56,033 nucleotides of DNA from an uncultured Desulfosporosinus sp. (GCA_927405585.1 CAKMJS010000058.1:1-56033); one strand, 5' to 3'. Numbered from the stretch's first letter, positions 25,453 to 34,190 are shown. Numbers and translations are program-made. The notes: generated by a model not told the origin, from the sequence alone.

Positions 25453-26373
25453 TTATACGCTAATAGAGTTGCCCTCTTTCGTGATTTCATAGACCTCATT
25501 ATTTTGAATATTTAATTCACTCCCTAGAAATTTCTCTGCTCTTTCAAGAATCCTCATAAATCTTTGAATTTTGCTGTGCACTTCCCATTGATTTATCGTA
25601 ATATGTTCCGTTTTATCATTTCCATTAGTATGTTTATGACTCTCACAATTTATTTCTACAAGTAAGTTATCGTCTTGGATTAAATAATCTTCGTTGAGCC
25701 AATCAGGATTCATATATTCAGTATTCCTGAAAATATAGTACAATTCAATGCCTGATTTAAGTTGATTTTCCATTTTTGGAAATAATTTTTCAAAGTTCTC
25801 TTTGTCTATAACCCAAATCCTTTGAATTCTAATTCCTTTTGTTTTTATTAATGCAATTTGTGCTTTTAAATACTCTATTGCAAAATTATCATCCCAATAA
25901 TCTTTAACTGAACTTAGACATCTTAAAGTTCGTTGAGTATGATTTATACCTTCTATCCCAAAAGTATCTTCAGCATGTGGGTGAGTTCTATTAGAACCTT
26001 GAAAAAAATCATAATTACTTGCTATGAATTCTTCCAGTTTTATTTCACTCCATTTTTTAAAATAAGGGTGTTTCAACTTAATTATATCATCCTGTATTAC
26101 TGATAATAATTTTAATTGATCGATTTTTGCGTTTAATATCATATTGTTTTCAAAAATCTTCTTTGTACTAAGTTTTGAATTAATATTATACTCAAGCAAT
26201 GATGAAAAAATCATAGTAAGTAACGTAATAGTAACTAATTCTTGTACACTTGATTCTATTAAAATACTAAATAGAACACCAATGATTAAAGAAAATATGG
26301 GAATTAGTATAGTAATGACCAGACTATCTATTTTTAGGTGATCGTCAGAATTAGAACCATTTTCTTTTTTCAT
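25453..26373 (-). CDS. Two-helix membrane protein with unknown cytoplasmic domain
   Basis: The 306-residue protein starts with two hydrophobic helices (about 17-38 and 42-60). A hydrophilic coiled region and an alpha/beta domain follow (about 145-300), with RIQRIWVIDKENFEKLF, SGIELYYIFRNTEY and DDNLLVEINCESHK. This pattern, strand - short acidic loop - helix - 'I.L.YIF', vaguely resembles DUFs with a phospholipase D-like or sensor fold, but no HxK motif is present. AGGAAGGGG precedes the ATG. It is monocistronic and AT-rich like other accessory genes here. Membrane-anchored proteins of this size occur in defence loci, but that link is only positional. Confidence 0.6.
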   Translation of the reverse strand: MKKENGSNSDDHLKIDSLVITILIPIFSLIIGVLFSILIESSVQELVTITLLTMIFSSLLEYNINSKLSTKKIFENNMILNAKIDQLKLLSVIQDDIIKLKHPYFKKWSEIKLEEFIASNYDFFQGSNRTHPHAEDTFGIEGINHTQRTLRCLSSVKDYWDDNFAIEYLKAQIALIKTKGIRIQRIWVIDKENFEKLFPKMENQLKSGIELYYIFRNTEYMNPDWLNEDYLIQDDNLLVEINCESHKHTNGNDKTEHITINQWEVHSKIQRFMRILERAEKFLGSELNIQNNEVYEITKEGNSISV

Positions 26374-26664
26374 TAATTATTCCCCTTCCTATAACCTCTT
26401 ATTGTTTTCTTTACTTCTCTCGTTTTCATAGGATTCTTAAATTACCAAAACAGCTCACCTAGAATAGAATCTACATAGAATGCAAGATTCAGAGAAAATG
26501 GATATGGCAAAGATAACGTCTATTGTTTTTCGTATGTTGACCGTTGTAAACCCATTTACTCATGGTGCTAAATCTCCCATGTCTAACATGGTCAAGATTA
26601 AGGATCTGACCTAAATTCCTTCGTTCCACCTATCCATTGATTGGGTGTCAGTAATGCTCCTTCT

Positions 26665-27411
26665 TTAGATACTTGTAAACCCACCATCTACGCTTATTGA
26701 AGCTCCAGTTATATAACTGCTAGCATCAGATAATAAAAATTCGACTACCTTTGCTACTTCATCTGCTGTGCCTATTCTTTTTATCGGCTGTGCGTTTTTA
26801 CTTTCTTCGATTATAGATTCAACTGGTAAGTTATATAAATTAGCATATGTATTAGCAGCGTTCTGAAACATTGGAGTATCAATAGTGCCTGGACATACAC
26901 AATTAACTCTGATGTTAAAATCAGCATAATCTACTGCTAAACCCTTTGACAGTTGAGCGATGGCTCCCTTTGTTGCACCATAAATTGAGTTTTTAAATTT
27001 CGCTATAATACTTTGGTCTGATCCCATTAATACTATGCTACCTTGTTTATTCTTCTTCATTAGAGGAATTACTTCTTTAATAACATAAAAAGCGCCATAT
27101 ACATTTGTTTTCATAATTCTATCAAACTGTTCAAAATTGATTTCATCCAAATAACCATTCAGATGAATACCCGCGCAAGTAAATAAATAATCTACTCTTC
27201 CCTCAGTTTCCTTAATAATATCCACTTTACTTATCACATCGGTATAACAACTAACATCACATTCCATATAAATATAATTCTCATCTATTTCTTTTCCTAT
27301 ATTTATATCTAATATATACACCTTACATTTTTTATTTACTAATAATTTAGCAGTAGCTGCGCCCATTCCTGAAGCCCCCCCAGAAATTACAGCAATTTTT
27401 TGATTACCCAT
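26665..27411 (-). CDS. Short-chain dehydrogenase/reductase (SDR)
   Basis: The 248-residue Rossmann enzyme has the cofactor motif SGGASGMGAA near the N terminus, the acidic VYILDINIG end of strand 2 (NAD preference), the NNAG-equivalent TCAGI, the catalytic Ser (VLMGSDQS) and YGATKGA (Tyr and Lys). It also has the C-terminal RVNCVCPGTIDTPM and DGGFTSI blocks of classical SDRs. AAGGAG precedes the ATG. The substrate is unknown; a sugar, hydroxysteroid or hydroxy-acid would all be possible. No pathway neighbours help. The upstream gap 26374-26664 holds no convincing gene. Confidence 0.9.
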   Translation of the reverse strand: MGNQKIAVISGGASGMGAATAKLLVNKKCKVYILDINIGKEIDENYIYMECDVSCYTDVISKVDIIKETEGRVDYLFTCAGIHLNGYLDEINFEQFDRIMKTNVYGAFYVIKEVIPLMKKNKQGSIVLMGSDQSIIAKFKNSIYGATKGAIAQLSKGLAVDYADFNIRVNCVCPGTIDTPMFQNAANTYANLYNLPVESIIEESKNAQPIKRIGTADEVAKVVEFLLSDASSYITGASISVDGGFTSI

Positions 27412-27724
27412 CTTATCTCCTTTACTAAGTTAACATCATAATTTATTGTCCTGAAATAGGGTTCTTCACTGGTTACAATATTCTACATAAAGAGAGACAA
27501 ATAAGCAATAGAAACCGCTCCGTTATTCCATCCAAACGCTCGCCTTTCCGTTATCTTTACAAGCTCAAACTAAATATCCGCTCTGCCGAGTAGATCCCAT
27601 TCCATGCAGGATCAATTTCGCAAGGTATAGTTTAACAGCCTTTTTCATATTTGACACTGAGATTGCATTCGATTCGCTCATCTCTTTTGCTGAAAAAACC
27701 CTGCAGTTTTGTGGTTCGATAATC

Positions 27725-27781
27725 TTATTCTTCAATCACCGTACCGTCCCTAAATGTAAACTGTATATCATCGGAAGCGTA
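27725..27781 (-). pseudogene. 3'-terminal fragment of a large serine recombinase, copy 1
   Basis: The last 18 codons read YASDDIQFTFRDGTVIEE and stop. They are nearly identical to the ends of the fragments at 31658 and 33348, but nothing of the rest of the gene remains upstream. A weak decayed hairpin follows (27680-27715). The rest of the gap 27412-27817 shows only short unconvincing frames. Confidence 0.7.
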
Positions 27782-27817
27782 TCCTTTTTAACACAACCAT
27801 ACAAGCCACTGTGGTGT

Positions 27818-29047
27818 TTACTCTTCAGGAATCCAATCATCGCCGAGCAGATCAAATAACAGAGCGCTTTCGCCTAATATTTCATCCTGCTTCCTGGTCA
27901 GTGGATCTAGCCAGTCCGCCTTGTCTCTTACCCATTTAAGCAAGTTCTGTATCTTTGCCCTTTCTTGTTCACTTTCAAAGTCCGCAATTTTTAATTCTAT
28001 GCTCTCAGCAAACTTTCTTATTTTTTCCGCTCTACTCCAATCAGACGCATGATTTTCAAATATTTCTAGTTGCTCCAATTCTTCTTTTCTCTTTTTTTCA
28101 CTTTCCAACCGTACACGTTCTTGTTCGGCTCTGCAGATTTCCTCAGTTTCACGTTTTTCACGTCTATCTTTTACAATATTAATGGCTTCCATTATCCATA
28201 TAATTATTTCACCGATTTGGTCTTCAATTTTCTTATTATCACTGTCACGCCAATGTTTGCGCTTAGAATGATATTCGTCAATTTCAAAATTCAACTTCCC
28301 ATTTTTCACTAAGTCATAAGGTGGTATGCGCGCCCAACTATATCTTTTCTGATCGGCAAGCTCTTCTTTTGTAGGTTTATGCTCTACTCTCTGCTGTAAC
28401 TCTTTGATTAGAATAGGTACCCCATCAACCCCCAAACTTATATATGTAACGTTGTCATGCACGCGTCGCTCATAGTTGTAATAGCGTTCTGCCTTTGGCG
28501 CTTTAATATCAACAGAATAGCCTAGATGTTCTACAGCCTTAAATAGAGTACTTAGTATTTTATATGCCCGATCTTTCTGATCATCTGAAACACCAATATT
28601 TAAAACCCTGTTCAATGGAGGTTTTGTAGTTTCCTTCCTTGAACGTAAATATTGTATTGTGTCTCTGACTAAACCATGTAGATGGGTTAATTCTGCAGAA
28701 ACAACTAAAGATAAACAATAACCTTTTACAGTTTGATAATGATCCTCCGGTAAGAACGAAAGAGTCTCCGTATTCTTAATCCCGGATAGACTACTCGAAC
28801 GATTCATGGAAGGATTTCTCGTTACAATCTTATCTGGTCCTTTTGACTTCGGAAGATTTGGTATCTTTGGTTTTTGCCCAGCTTGAACTTTCGCCCAATA
28901 GCCATTTGGAGGCGTGGGTATTCCAAGCTTCTTACAATGTTTTCTCAACGCAACATCAGATATGCCATACCGCTTGGCAACTGTTGTCATTGGTTCAACC
29001 CAAACTTCCTTATAAAGCTTTTCTCTTTCATATGTCCTTGTTTCCAT
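27818..29047 (-). CDS. HTH-containing protein of unknown function with coiled coil
   Basis: The 409-residue protein begins TYEREKLYKEVWVEPMTTVA, then KRYGISDVALRKHCKKLGIP and PPNGYWAKVQAGQKP. This is a recurrent N-terminal helix-turn-helix module seen in uncharacterised bacterial proteins of phage and island contexts. The middle is alpha/beta; residues about 290-335 are a charged coiled coil (REKRETEEICRAEQE and following); the C terminus is acidic and tryptophan-rich. The ATG at 29045-29047 is preferred because GAGGTG lies just upstream. It is the last gene of a probable operon with an HNH nuclease and a PD-(D/E)xK nuclease, 53 bases after the latter. Its partner and role are unknown. Confidence 0.7.
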   Translation of the reverse strand: METRTYEREKLYKEVWVEPMTTVAKRYGISDVALRKHCKKLGIPTPPNGYWAKVQAGQKPKIPNLPKSKGPDKIVTRNPSMNRSSSLSGIKNTETLSFLPEDHYQTVKGYCLSLVVSAELTHLHGLVRDTIQYLRSRKETTKPPLNRVLNIGVSDDQKDRAYKILSTLFKAVEHLGYSVDIKAPKAERYYNYERRVHDNVTYISLGVDGVPILIKELQQRVEHKPTKEELADQKRYSWARIPPYDLVKNGKLNFEIDEYHSKRKHWRDSDNKKIEDQIGEIIIWIMEAINIVKDRREKRETEEICRAEQERVRLESEKKRKEELEQLEIFENHASDWSRAEKIRKFAESIELKIADFESEQERAKIQNLLKWVRDKADWLDPLTRKQDEILGESALLFDLLGDDWIPEE

Positions 29048-29100
29048 AAGAAACACCTCAAATAAAATACTCAGGCAGCAATCTTATATACTTTGATTCT

Positions 29101-29580
29101 CTATTTGACCAACCTCTTGTCATCCTCTAACAAAGACTCAAGAACTTCTTCGAAATTAAACGGTTTGAGTATGTGCATATTCTTTTTGGACAAATTCAAA
29201 CCATACTCAGGTTTGCTTTTTAACCCCTCGTAGTCTTTGTCACATAGAAGATCATTGGGGACTTTCCATGCCGAGGCAGGAACAAGGTAAGTTTCTGGTA
29301 GCTTGCCATCTTCAAACAATAATAACGATAGATAGATATCCGAATTATCTATGTTCCATTTTTCCTTTTGCATAAAAACATAATTGGATCGTCTAACAGA
29401 TTTCACTTGAATCTCAAGAAATCTCCCGCTTTTGCTTTTCGCAATAAAGTCAATCCCGTGATTATCCACTTCGGATGTGTAAACCTCAAAACCATATGAC
29501 GCAAATTCCATCTTTGCATAATACTCTGCATATCTTCCTAGTTGCAAACTATTCAGTTTTGACCAGTTTTTATTGGGCAT
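29101..29580 (-). CDS. PD-(D/E)xK nuclease-like protein (DUF4365-like)
   Basis: In this 159-residue protein the core reads LGRYAEYYAKMEFASYGFEV, then HGIDFIAKSKSGRFLEIQVK and SVRRSNY. The Asp of GIDF and the E-x-Q-V-K end of the next strand form the PD-(D/E)xK active-site pattern shared by restriction and Holliday-junction type nucleases and by DUF4365. Such proteins are often parts of restriction or anti-phage cassettes. It lies 60 bases downstream of the HNH gene and upstream of the HTH protein. Catalysis has to be assumed from motifs. Confidence 0.75.
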   Translation of the reverse strand: MPNKNWSKLNSLQLGRYAEYYAKMEFASYGFEVYTSEVDNHGIDFIAKSKSGRFLEIQVKSVRRSNYVFMQKEKWNIDNSDIYLSLLLFEDGKLPETYLVPASAWKVPNDLLCDKDYEGLKSKPEYGLNLSKKNMHILKPFNFEEVLESLLEDDKRLVK

Positions 29581-29640
29581 CTTAATCCTTCCAATCTTGA
29601 ATACATTTGAAGAACGTTCTGTCGGTAATCGCCCTTGCCA

Positions 29641-30543
29641 TTAAGATTTAATCCTGTTTTTAGCAACCATCTTCTTCACTTCTTCAATCGAATAAGTACC
29701 ACCTTGCTTTGAATGTAACACCATATGGCAATTGGGACAAACAGGTACAAGGTCGTGTTCCGGGTCGACTTCATAGGTGTCCTCAATCAAGTGAAGTGGC
29801 TTGGTGTGGTGAATATGTATCTTTCCTTCTAAGTCAGGGCCGTAGAAGGTACCAAAGTCAAAACCACATATTATACATTTGCTGCCAAGTATCTCAATGC
29901 ATTTATGCCGGGCATTAGGGTTACGTTCATAGGCGTTTACAATAATCTGCCTTTTGGCACCTTCGGTAAAGGTTTCGCCTTGAGTGGCAACTAGTTCCTC
30001 GGGCAATGGCTGCATTCCGATTATTTCCTTTTCGAGCGATGCTGTTTGTTCGAAGGTAGACGCGATATTAGTAGGTGTATCATCCGTTTCTTTCAGCATA
30101 GTGGGGGCGTTCTCCATGAGCGTATCTGTAGTAGTTGGAATATTAGTTTCGATGTTTTCATGCGGACGTGGTAACTCTAAATCAAAATTCAGGTAATCTG
30201 CCAGCTTATACCATTCTTTACATTCTCGTATTCTTCTTAGTTCTAGAGAAAACAGCTCCCTTTCATTTCTTCCCATAGTGTCAATTCCGAGCTCCCTCAT
30301 CAGATCGTAGAATCCAACTCCGGCGGTTCCACTGCCTCTACTGACAACTTTTGCCGAGAGCAGAGGTAGTCCAAGTTCCTTGCACAGCTTTGAAACCTCA
30401 CCAATCTCTCTACCAACCTGCCTTTGAAATATTGGAGGATTGATCCTTTCAGCCAGTTCATTATACTCAACTACGCTCTCGCGCTTAATAACAGTCAACA
30501 GCAGCTGTTCAGCAAGCTTTCTCTGGGTATCCGTTAATTTCAT
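29641..30543 (-). CDS. HNH endonuclease
   Basis: The 300-residue protein has a C-terminal HNH module (about 221-283). It has a CIICG zinc knuckle, HIHHTKPLHLIEDTYEVDP with the histidine pair, LVPVCPNCHMVLHS with the second CxxC and the final histidine, which together form a Zn-bound beta-beta-alpha metal nuclease. Residues 1-110 form a separate N-terminal domain (MKLTDTQRKLAEQLLLTVIK; GSGTAGVGFYDLMRELG), probably for target recognition, and a Thr/Glu-rich linker lies between. AAGGGGTGA precedes the ATG. First gene of the HNH / PD-(D/E)xK / HTH operon. A restriction enzyme specific for modified or foreign DNA is plausible; no methylase is nearby. Confidence 0.85.
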   Translation of the reverse strand: MKLTDTQRKLAEQLLLTVIKRESVVEYNELAERINPPIFQRQVGREIGEVSKLCKELGLPLLSAKVVSRGSGTAGVGFYDLMRELGIDTMGRNERELFSLELRRIRECKEWYKLADYLNFDLELPRPHENIETNIPTTTDTLMENAPTMLKETDDTPTNIASTFEQTASLEKEIIGMQPLPEELVATQGETFTEGAKRQIIVNAYERNPNARHKCIEILGSKCIICGFDFGTFYGPDLEGKIHIHHTKPLHLIEDTYEVDPEHDLVPVCPNCHMVLHSKQGGTYSIEEVKKMVAKNRIKS

Positions 30544-30704
30544 AGTATCACCCCTTATAGTACCGTTTAGGCTTTTGGTGTTCTCATTCTTCTTTTCCCT
30601 AAGGCAAACGTATTACTGTGCCGTTTCTACAATTAATTATACGCTATCTCATAACTGCAATCATTAAATAATTGGTATAAGTATCCTTAAACTCCATTAA
30701 ACCA

Positions 30705-30749
30705 AAAACCATAAGAAAGACAAATAATCCGCCAATCTTATGGTTTTTC
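30705..30749. terminator. Bidirectional terminator
   Basis: AAAAACCATAAGA (30705-30717) pairs with TCTTATGGTTTTT (30737-30749), giving a long stem with an A-run and a T-run, so it can stop transcription on either strand. It separates the 30887 gene from the HNH operon. Bases 30770-30880 hold a short frame (REIIEFFLSHNDVDDIP) that may be a gene remnant. Confidence 0.8.
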
Positions 30750-30886
30750 TTTACTATAGGTTTTACAACATTAAGATACTACCATACCGTCTGGTAACCG
30801 GGATATCATCGACATCATTATGACTTAAGAAAAACTCGATTATCTCCCGCTCTACCCGACGCGTTTTAAGGCTCTAACACCGGCGA

Positions 30887-31471
30887 TCATCCCAATAGAT
30901 TCCAATTTTCCAGATGGTCAGTAACGTCAATAGGCTTTTCACGAACTTCAGTTGCCTTCTCATCTTTAATCACAAAATACAAATGAAGCAACTCGCTGTT
31001 TGCAGAGCGATTTTCATCTCGGTAAATTCCCAATTCATCCGGCTCAAACAACAAGAAATTCCACTCACCATTTTTATCTACAATCGAGAATAAGCAAAAA
31101 TCAAATATGCTCCCAATTATGTCATCAAGATTAATTGTGTGCCAAGCGTGTCCATGTTCGTATGTCTTACTATGAAAGAATTTTATAATGATAGGTTTCT
31201 TGGCATTTTCATTTGATTTTATTAATTTTATGCCACTTCCCTCTCTCCTTGAAGCCTTCTCTACAATATAATCCTGGAACTTACTCTGAATGATTTCCAT
31301 TGCTTTGTCTCTTGCCTGCGACCGAGTAAAATCTCCCGTTTTAGTATCGACTTCATCAACTCCATCCTCATCACATTTATGAGATGCCAGATCATCCTTA
31401 ACTGTAGACATCTGTTCTTCAAGACATTGCACCCTACTTAATAGTTCCAAGATTATTTTATCGTAATTCAT
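30887..31471 (-). CDS. Unknown protein with N-terminal coiled coil, under a repeat-flanked promoter
   Basis: The 194-residue protein starts at the ATG at 31469-31471, chosen because AAAGGGGGTC lies just upstream (an in-frame extension to 31600 would run through the promoter). Residues 1-35 are a short coiled coil (IILELLSRVQCLEEQMSTV). A compact alpha/beta domain follows with KPIIIKFFHSKTYEHGHAWH and GEWNFLLFEPDELGIYRDEN. I recognise no family. The promoter carries operator-like repeats, so it looks like a regulated or stress-type accessory gene. It lies between the HNH operon and the phage/recombinase remnants. Confidence 0.65.
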   Translation of the reverse strand: MNYDKIILELLSRVQCLEEQMSTVKDDLASHKCDEDGVDEVDTKTGDFTRSQARDKAMEIIQSKFQDYIVEKASRREGSGIKLIKSNENAKKPIIIKFFHSKTYEHGHAWHTINLDDIIGSIFDFCLFSIVDKNGEWNFLLFEPDELGIYRDENRSANSELLHLYFVIKDEKATEVREKPIDVTDHLENWNLLG

Positions 31472-31501
31472 CACTAGACCCCCTTTGTGTTTTATGATTA
31501 T

Positions 31502-31530
31502 ATCATAGATGATAAAATTTATTATGTCAA
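31502..31530 (-). promoter_or_regulatory. Promoter of the 30887-31471 gene
   Basis: TTGACA (31525-31530), exactly 17 bases, TATGAT (31502-31507) on the minus strand, about 30 bases before the start codon. Confidence 0.8.
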
Positions 31531-31558
31531 TGATAAATTTTGATGAATAATTTATCAT
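31509..31558. promoter_or_regulatory. Operator-like repeats at the 30887-31471 promoter
   Basis: ATGATAAATT (31530-31539) and AATTTATCAT (31549-31558) form a perfect 10-base inverted repeat touching the -35 box. A third ATGATAAAATT half-site lies in the promoter spacer at 31509-31519. A dimeric repressor bound here would block the promoter. The regulator is not identified. Confidence 0.65.
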
Positions 31559-31601
31559 GTAGTTTTTTACCATTGTTGAGACTTCTTCACCAAAAACCAA
31601 A

Positions 31602-31642
31602 AGAAACCCGTAGGGTTAGCACACCGCTAACCCTACGGGTTC
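31602..31642. terminator. Terminator hairpin after recombinase fragment copy 2
   Basis: AACCCGTAGGGTTAGC pairs with GCTAACCCTACGGGTT around a five-base loop, a nearly perfect 16-base stem. A related hairpin stands in the same position at 33302-33338. Confidence 0.75.
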
Positions 31643-31657
31643 TTAAATTGTTGGATA

Positions 31658-31858
31658 TTATGCTTCAATCACCGTACCATCCCTAAATGTAAACTGTATC
31701 TCATCGGAAGCGTAGACCGTAACTGTATCCGCAATCGCAAACCAAAGAGTCTCGTCAAACTATGTCAGAACAGAATCCTGCCGTAACAAATTTGAAATAA
31801 AGGCATCCAGCTGCTCTTGCTTTACCCGTAGGGCTTGACGCAACTCCTCAAAGACGTC
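31658..31858 (-). pseudogene. 3' fragment of a large serine recombinase, copy 2
   Basis: About 66 codons read VKQEQLDAFISNLLRQDSVL, an in-frame TAG, then FDETLWFAIADTVTVYASDE and FTFRDGTVIEA. They parallel the C terminus of the 33348-34190 copy. The 5' end is fused at 31858 to a phage protease remnant, so an illegitimate join has occurred. Confidence 0.85.
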
Positions 31859-32069
31859 CCCCCTGGGGAATTCATGTACACGTTTAGTATCGTTATATCC
31901 CCAAGGGCATCGAGCTCTGCCTTAAACGATGTTGGAGTTACCTCGTTCCCCTCCTAAACCAACCACCTTGTGAATCTGCGATCTCTCCATAAATGGTTAA
32001 CTCGCCTTTATTGTCGGCCAGTGCTTTGAATGCCCAGAACTTATTCTTGGCTGTCACTTTTTTTGCCAC
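31859..32069 (-). pseudogene. Prophage ClpP-like prohead protease, N-terminal remnant
   Basis: AGGAGGTG precedes a GTG start (32067-32069). The frame reads MAKKVTAKNKFWAFKALADN, then GELTIYGEIADSQGGWFR. A single frameshift near 31948 leads into NEVTPTSFKAELDALGDIT and VYMNSPGG. The IYGEI, TP.SF...L and NSPGG segments are those of ClpP-family phage head maturation proteases. The catalytic serine and histidine regions are lost at the junction with the recombinase fragment. Confidence 0.8.
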
Positions 32070-32104
32070 TATATCTAATCACCTCCTTTCAAAGGCAAAA
32101 CAAA

Positions 32105-32123
32105 AAGCACCCTGAAGGTGCTT
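32105..32123 (-). terminator. Intrinsic terminator upstream of the prohead protease remnant
   Basis: On the minus strand AAGCACCTTCAGGGTGCTTTTTG forms a seven base-pair stem with a four-base loop and a T-run. It is a leftover of the gene order of the former prophage. Confidence 0.7.
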
Positions 32124-32276
32124 ATAACGGGTTCTCTCTTTGGGTGCAAAATGAGTAATAATTACATAGACATGTGCAACATGCACCTGATTTCCGAACT
32201 TTCAAAGAGGATATTTTACAAAAATAATAGAATAAACATAATATGTAAGAAATTTGAGGAAGAAGGGAAAACAGGT

Positions 32277-32960
32277 ATGAAACTTATTAATCGAATAACG
32301 ATTATTACTTTATTCCTAGGGTTAGTTTTAGTGGGATGCGGTACTTCTCAATCTACACAGACGCCCCAAGGGAATTATGTGACACAACCATCAAATAATA
32401 ACAATTCAAATAAGGATATAAAGCAAAGTAAACCTTCAACTCAACCAATAAGTCAGCAAAATAATTTCCCTGATAGATTCGTTAAGCAAAGCGGCCCTAT
32501 AACTCTCGGTGTTCAATGGTTAGGTGCTGACAAAGATACTGCAATGTATTTGTATTCAACATTAGGTGGTAAAACGACGTTTCGCTCAAATAGTCCAGAC
32601 GGCATTGTAGATGGACATCTCAAAATAACTGTAACAACTAAAGATGAGGCTAAACTTAATAGGATTGATATTTTGGGAAACCATTTCGAAGATACACTTA
32701 TGTGGGGTTGGCCCTTCTACGGCAGTATTTTTTCAAAAACTGCTCTCATCTCATCAAACAATACTGCAGAAATAGTAGGTACAACTTTAAAACCAGGTAC
32801 TAAATACGAATGGGATCTATATCTTACAGGTAACCCGACGGTTGGATTCGATAACGTAGTTAAGGATTTTTCGTTTAAAGGCAAGAAATTAAATATCAAA
32901 GTTACTATACCTACTTCAAATGGGAACAACAGTATTATCGGGGCAATTGTGATTCCTTGA
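32277..32960 (+). CDS. Putative lipoprotein
   Basis: The 227-residue protein starts at the ATG at 32277 (AAGGGAAAACAGGT upstream); an earlier in-frame start at 32118 would put 53 unusual residues before the signal. The lipoprotein signal is MKLINRITIITLFLGLVLVG followed by Cys, a good lipobox (LVGC). A Ser/Asn/Gln/Thr-rich linker (about 25-65) leads to a beta-rich domain of about 150 residues (GVQWLGADKDTAMYLYSTLG; KPGTKYEWDLYL) with no family I recognise. It is anchored to the outer face of the membrane. It is the only plus-strand gene between 13.2 and 54 kb. The gap 32961-33300 shows nothing convincing. Confidence 0.75.
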   Translation: MKLINRITIITLFLGLVLVGCGTSQSTQTPQGNYVTQPSNNNNSNKDIKQSKPSTQPISQQNNFPDRFVKQSGPITLGVQWLGADKDTAMYLYSTLGGKTTFRSNSPDGIVDGHLKITVTTKDEAKLNRIDILGNHFEDTLMWGWPFYGSIFSKTALISSNNTAEIVGTTLKPGTKYEWDLYLTGNPTVGFDNVVKDFSFKGKKLNIKVTIPTSNGNNSIIGAIVIP

Positions 32961-33301
32961 AAATCCAAGTGAAACACGGGCTGATTAGGTTTTTCAATTG
33001 TAGAAACAATGGCCCGCGGATGCTTACCTACAGAACTGCTCCTTGATCGTGAAGTTTCGAGTAAGGAGGGACACTTGTCCAAGAAGTTTAAGTCGGTATG
33101 TAATTACCGATGCAAATTGAATATATACATATTGAAGTTGTTTAATTTCTATGTCTACTGCAAGTAGGGGGCAAATTTAAGAGGATTACAAAGTAAAATT
33201 AAAGTCCTTACCAAATACCTCTAATATTAGCCTCCATCCAGCTTGTGAGTTCACTACACTTTCCATCATCATACAATTATTTCTCTAACCACAAATCAAA
33301 A

Positions 33302-33338
33302 AACCCGCAAAATCAGCACATTGCTGACCCTGCGGGTT
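33302..33338. terminator. Terminator hairpin after recombinase copy 3
   Basis: AACCCGCA and TCAGCA pair with TGCTGA and TGCGGGTT. It lies 10 bases beyond the stop of the recombinase fragment on the minus strand and matches the arrangement at 31602-31642. Confidence 0.65.
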
Positions 33339-33347
33339 CGTGAAATA

Positions 33348-34190
33348 TTATGCTTCAATCACCGTACCATCCCTAAAAGTGAACCGTATATCATCTGAAG
33401 CATAAACGGTGACTTTATCCGCGATCGCAAACCAAAGAGTCTCATCAAACTCTACCAGAACAGAATCCTGCCGTAACAAAGTTGCTATAAATGCATCCAA
33501 CTGCTCTCTCTTCACCCAGCGGTCTTGTTGCAGTTCTTCGATTTTTCCGAGCCTGTCTTTGGCTTTCTCGTATCGTGCAACAAGCCCATTATATCGTTGT
33601 TGGTATTCAGCCTGATCGATGATCGAGCGTGCATTTTCATCCACCCACTGACGAATCAACTCTGTAACCATAACAATCTCGTCTTGCAGTTTTTCCGTTT
33701 CAGAATTCAAGTCGGCAGTGTCTGTTAATACCTGCTTGATCATTTCACAGTTTTCCATGATTTCATACTTGTTTGTTATCAGTTGGTTAAAGGCATTCAA
33801 AAATGACTGCTTTAAGGTGGCTTCGGCAATGTGTGGTGTTCCGCATTTTTCGGGGCCTTTGAATTTGTGGTTGCATTGCCAGATCGTACGGCGATATTTG
33901 CTGGTGGAGTGCCACACCTTTGATCCGTAGAAATTACCGCACTCGCCGCAAGCAATTTTACTCGAGAAGCAGCCTGCCCCGCTGTGGTGTCCACCTTTTT
34001 CTTTTCGACGTTTCATCTCAAACTGAACCATATCAAATATTTCAGGCTCTATAACTGCTGGATGGCTATTCTCCACATAATACTGTGGAATCTCGCCCTC
34101 ATTAATTTTTTTCTTTTTGGTTAGAAAGTCTACCGTGAATGTCTTTTGAAGCATCGCATCGCCCTTGTATTTTTCGTTAGCCTGTGTCAA
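33348..34190 (-). pseudogene. Large serine recombinase lacking its catalytic domain, copy 3
   Basis: About 280 codons remain: the recombinase domain end (NEKYKGDAMLQKTFTVDFLT; INEGEIPQYYVENSHPAVIE), the zinc ribbon (CGECGNFYG ... WQCNHKFKGPEKCGTP) and a coiled-coil C-terminal segment. The roughly 250-residue N-terminal resolvase domain with the nucleophilic serine is missing. An in-frame stop lies just upstream at the point where ..LT-NEKYKGD would normally continue. It cannot recombine DNA alone. It is the largest of three 3' fragments in the window. Confidence 0.88.

Noticed and set aside
26498-26614. Plus-strand 38-codon frame (MDMAKITSIVFRMLTVVNPF ...) between the SDR gene and the membrane protein gene
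   Set aside because: No good ribosome binding site, no family recognised, and the surrounding gap is low-information sequence.
27550-27675. Minus-strand short frame (MSESNAISVSNMKKAVKLYL ...) upstream of recombinase fragment copy 1
   Set aside because: Only about 38 codons with no ribosome binding site or recognisable homology; probably decayed sequence.
32717-33082. Minus-strand frame of 121 codons overlapping the lipoprotein gene
   Set aside because: It is mostly antisense to a better supported gene with a signal peptide and ribosome binding site.
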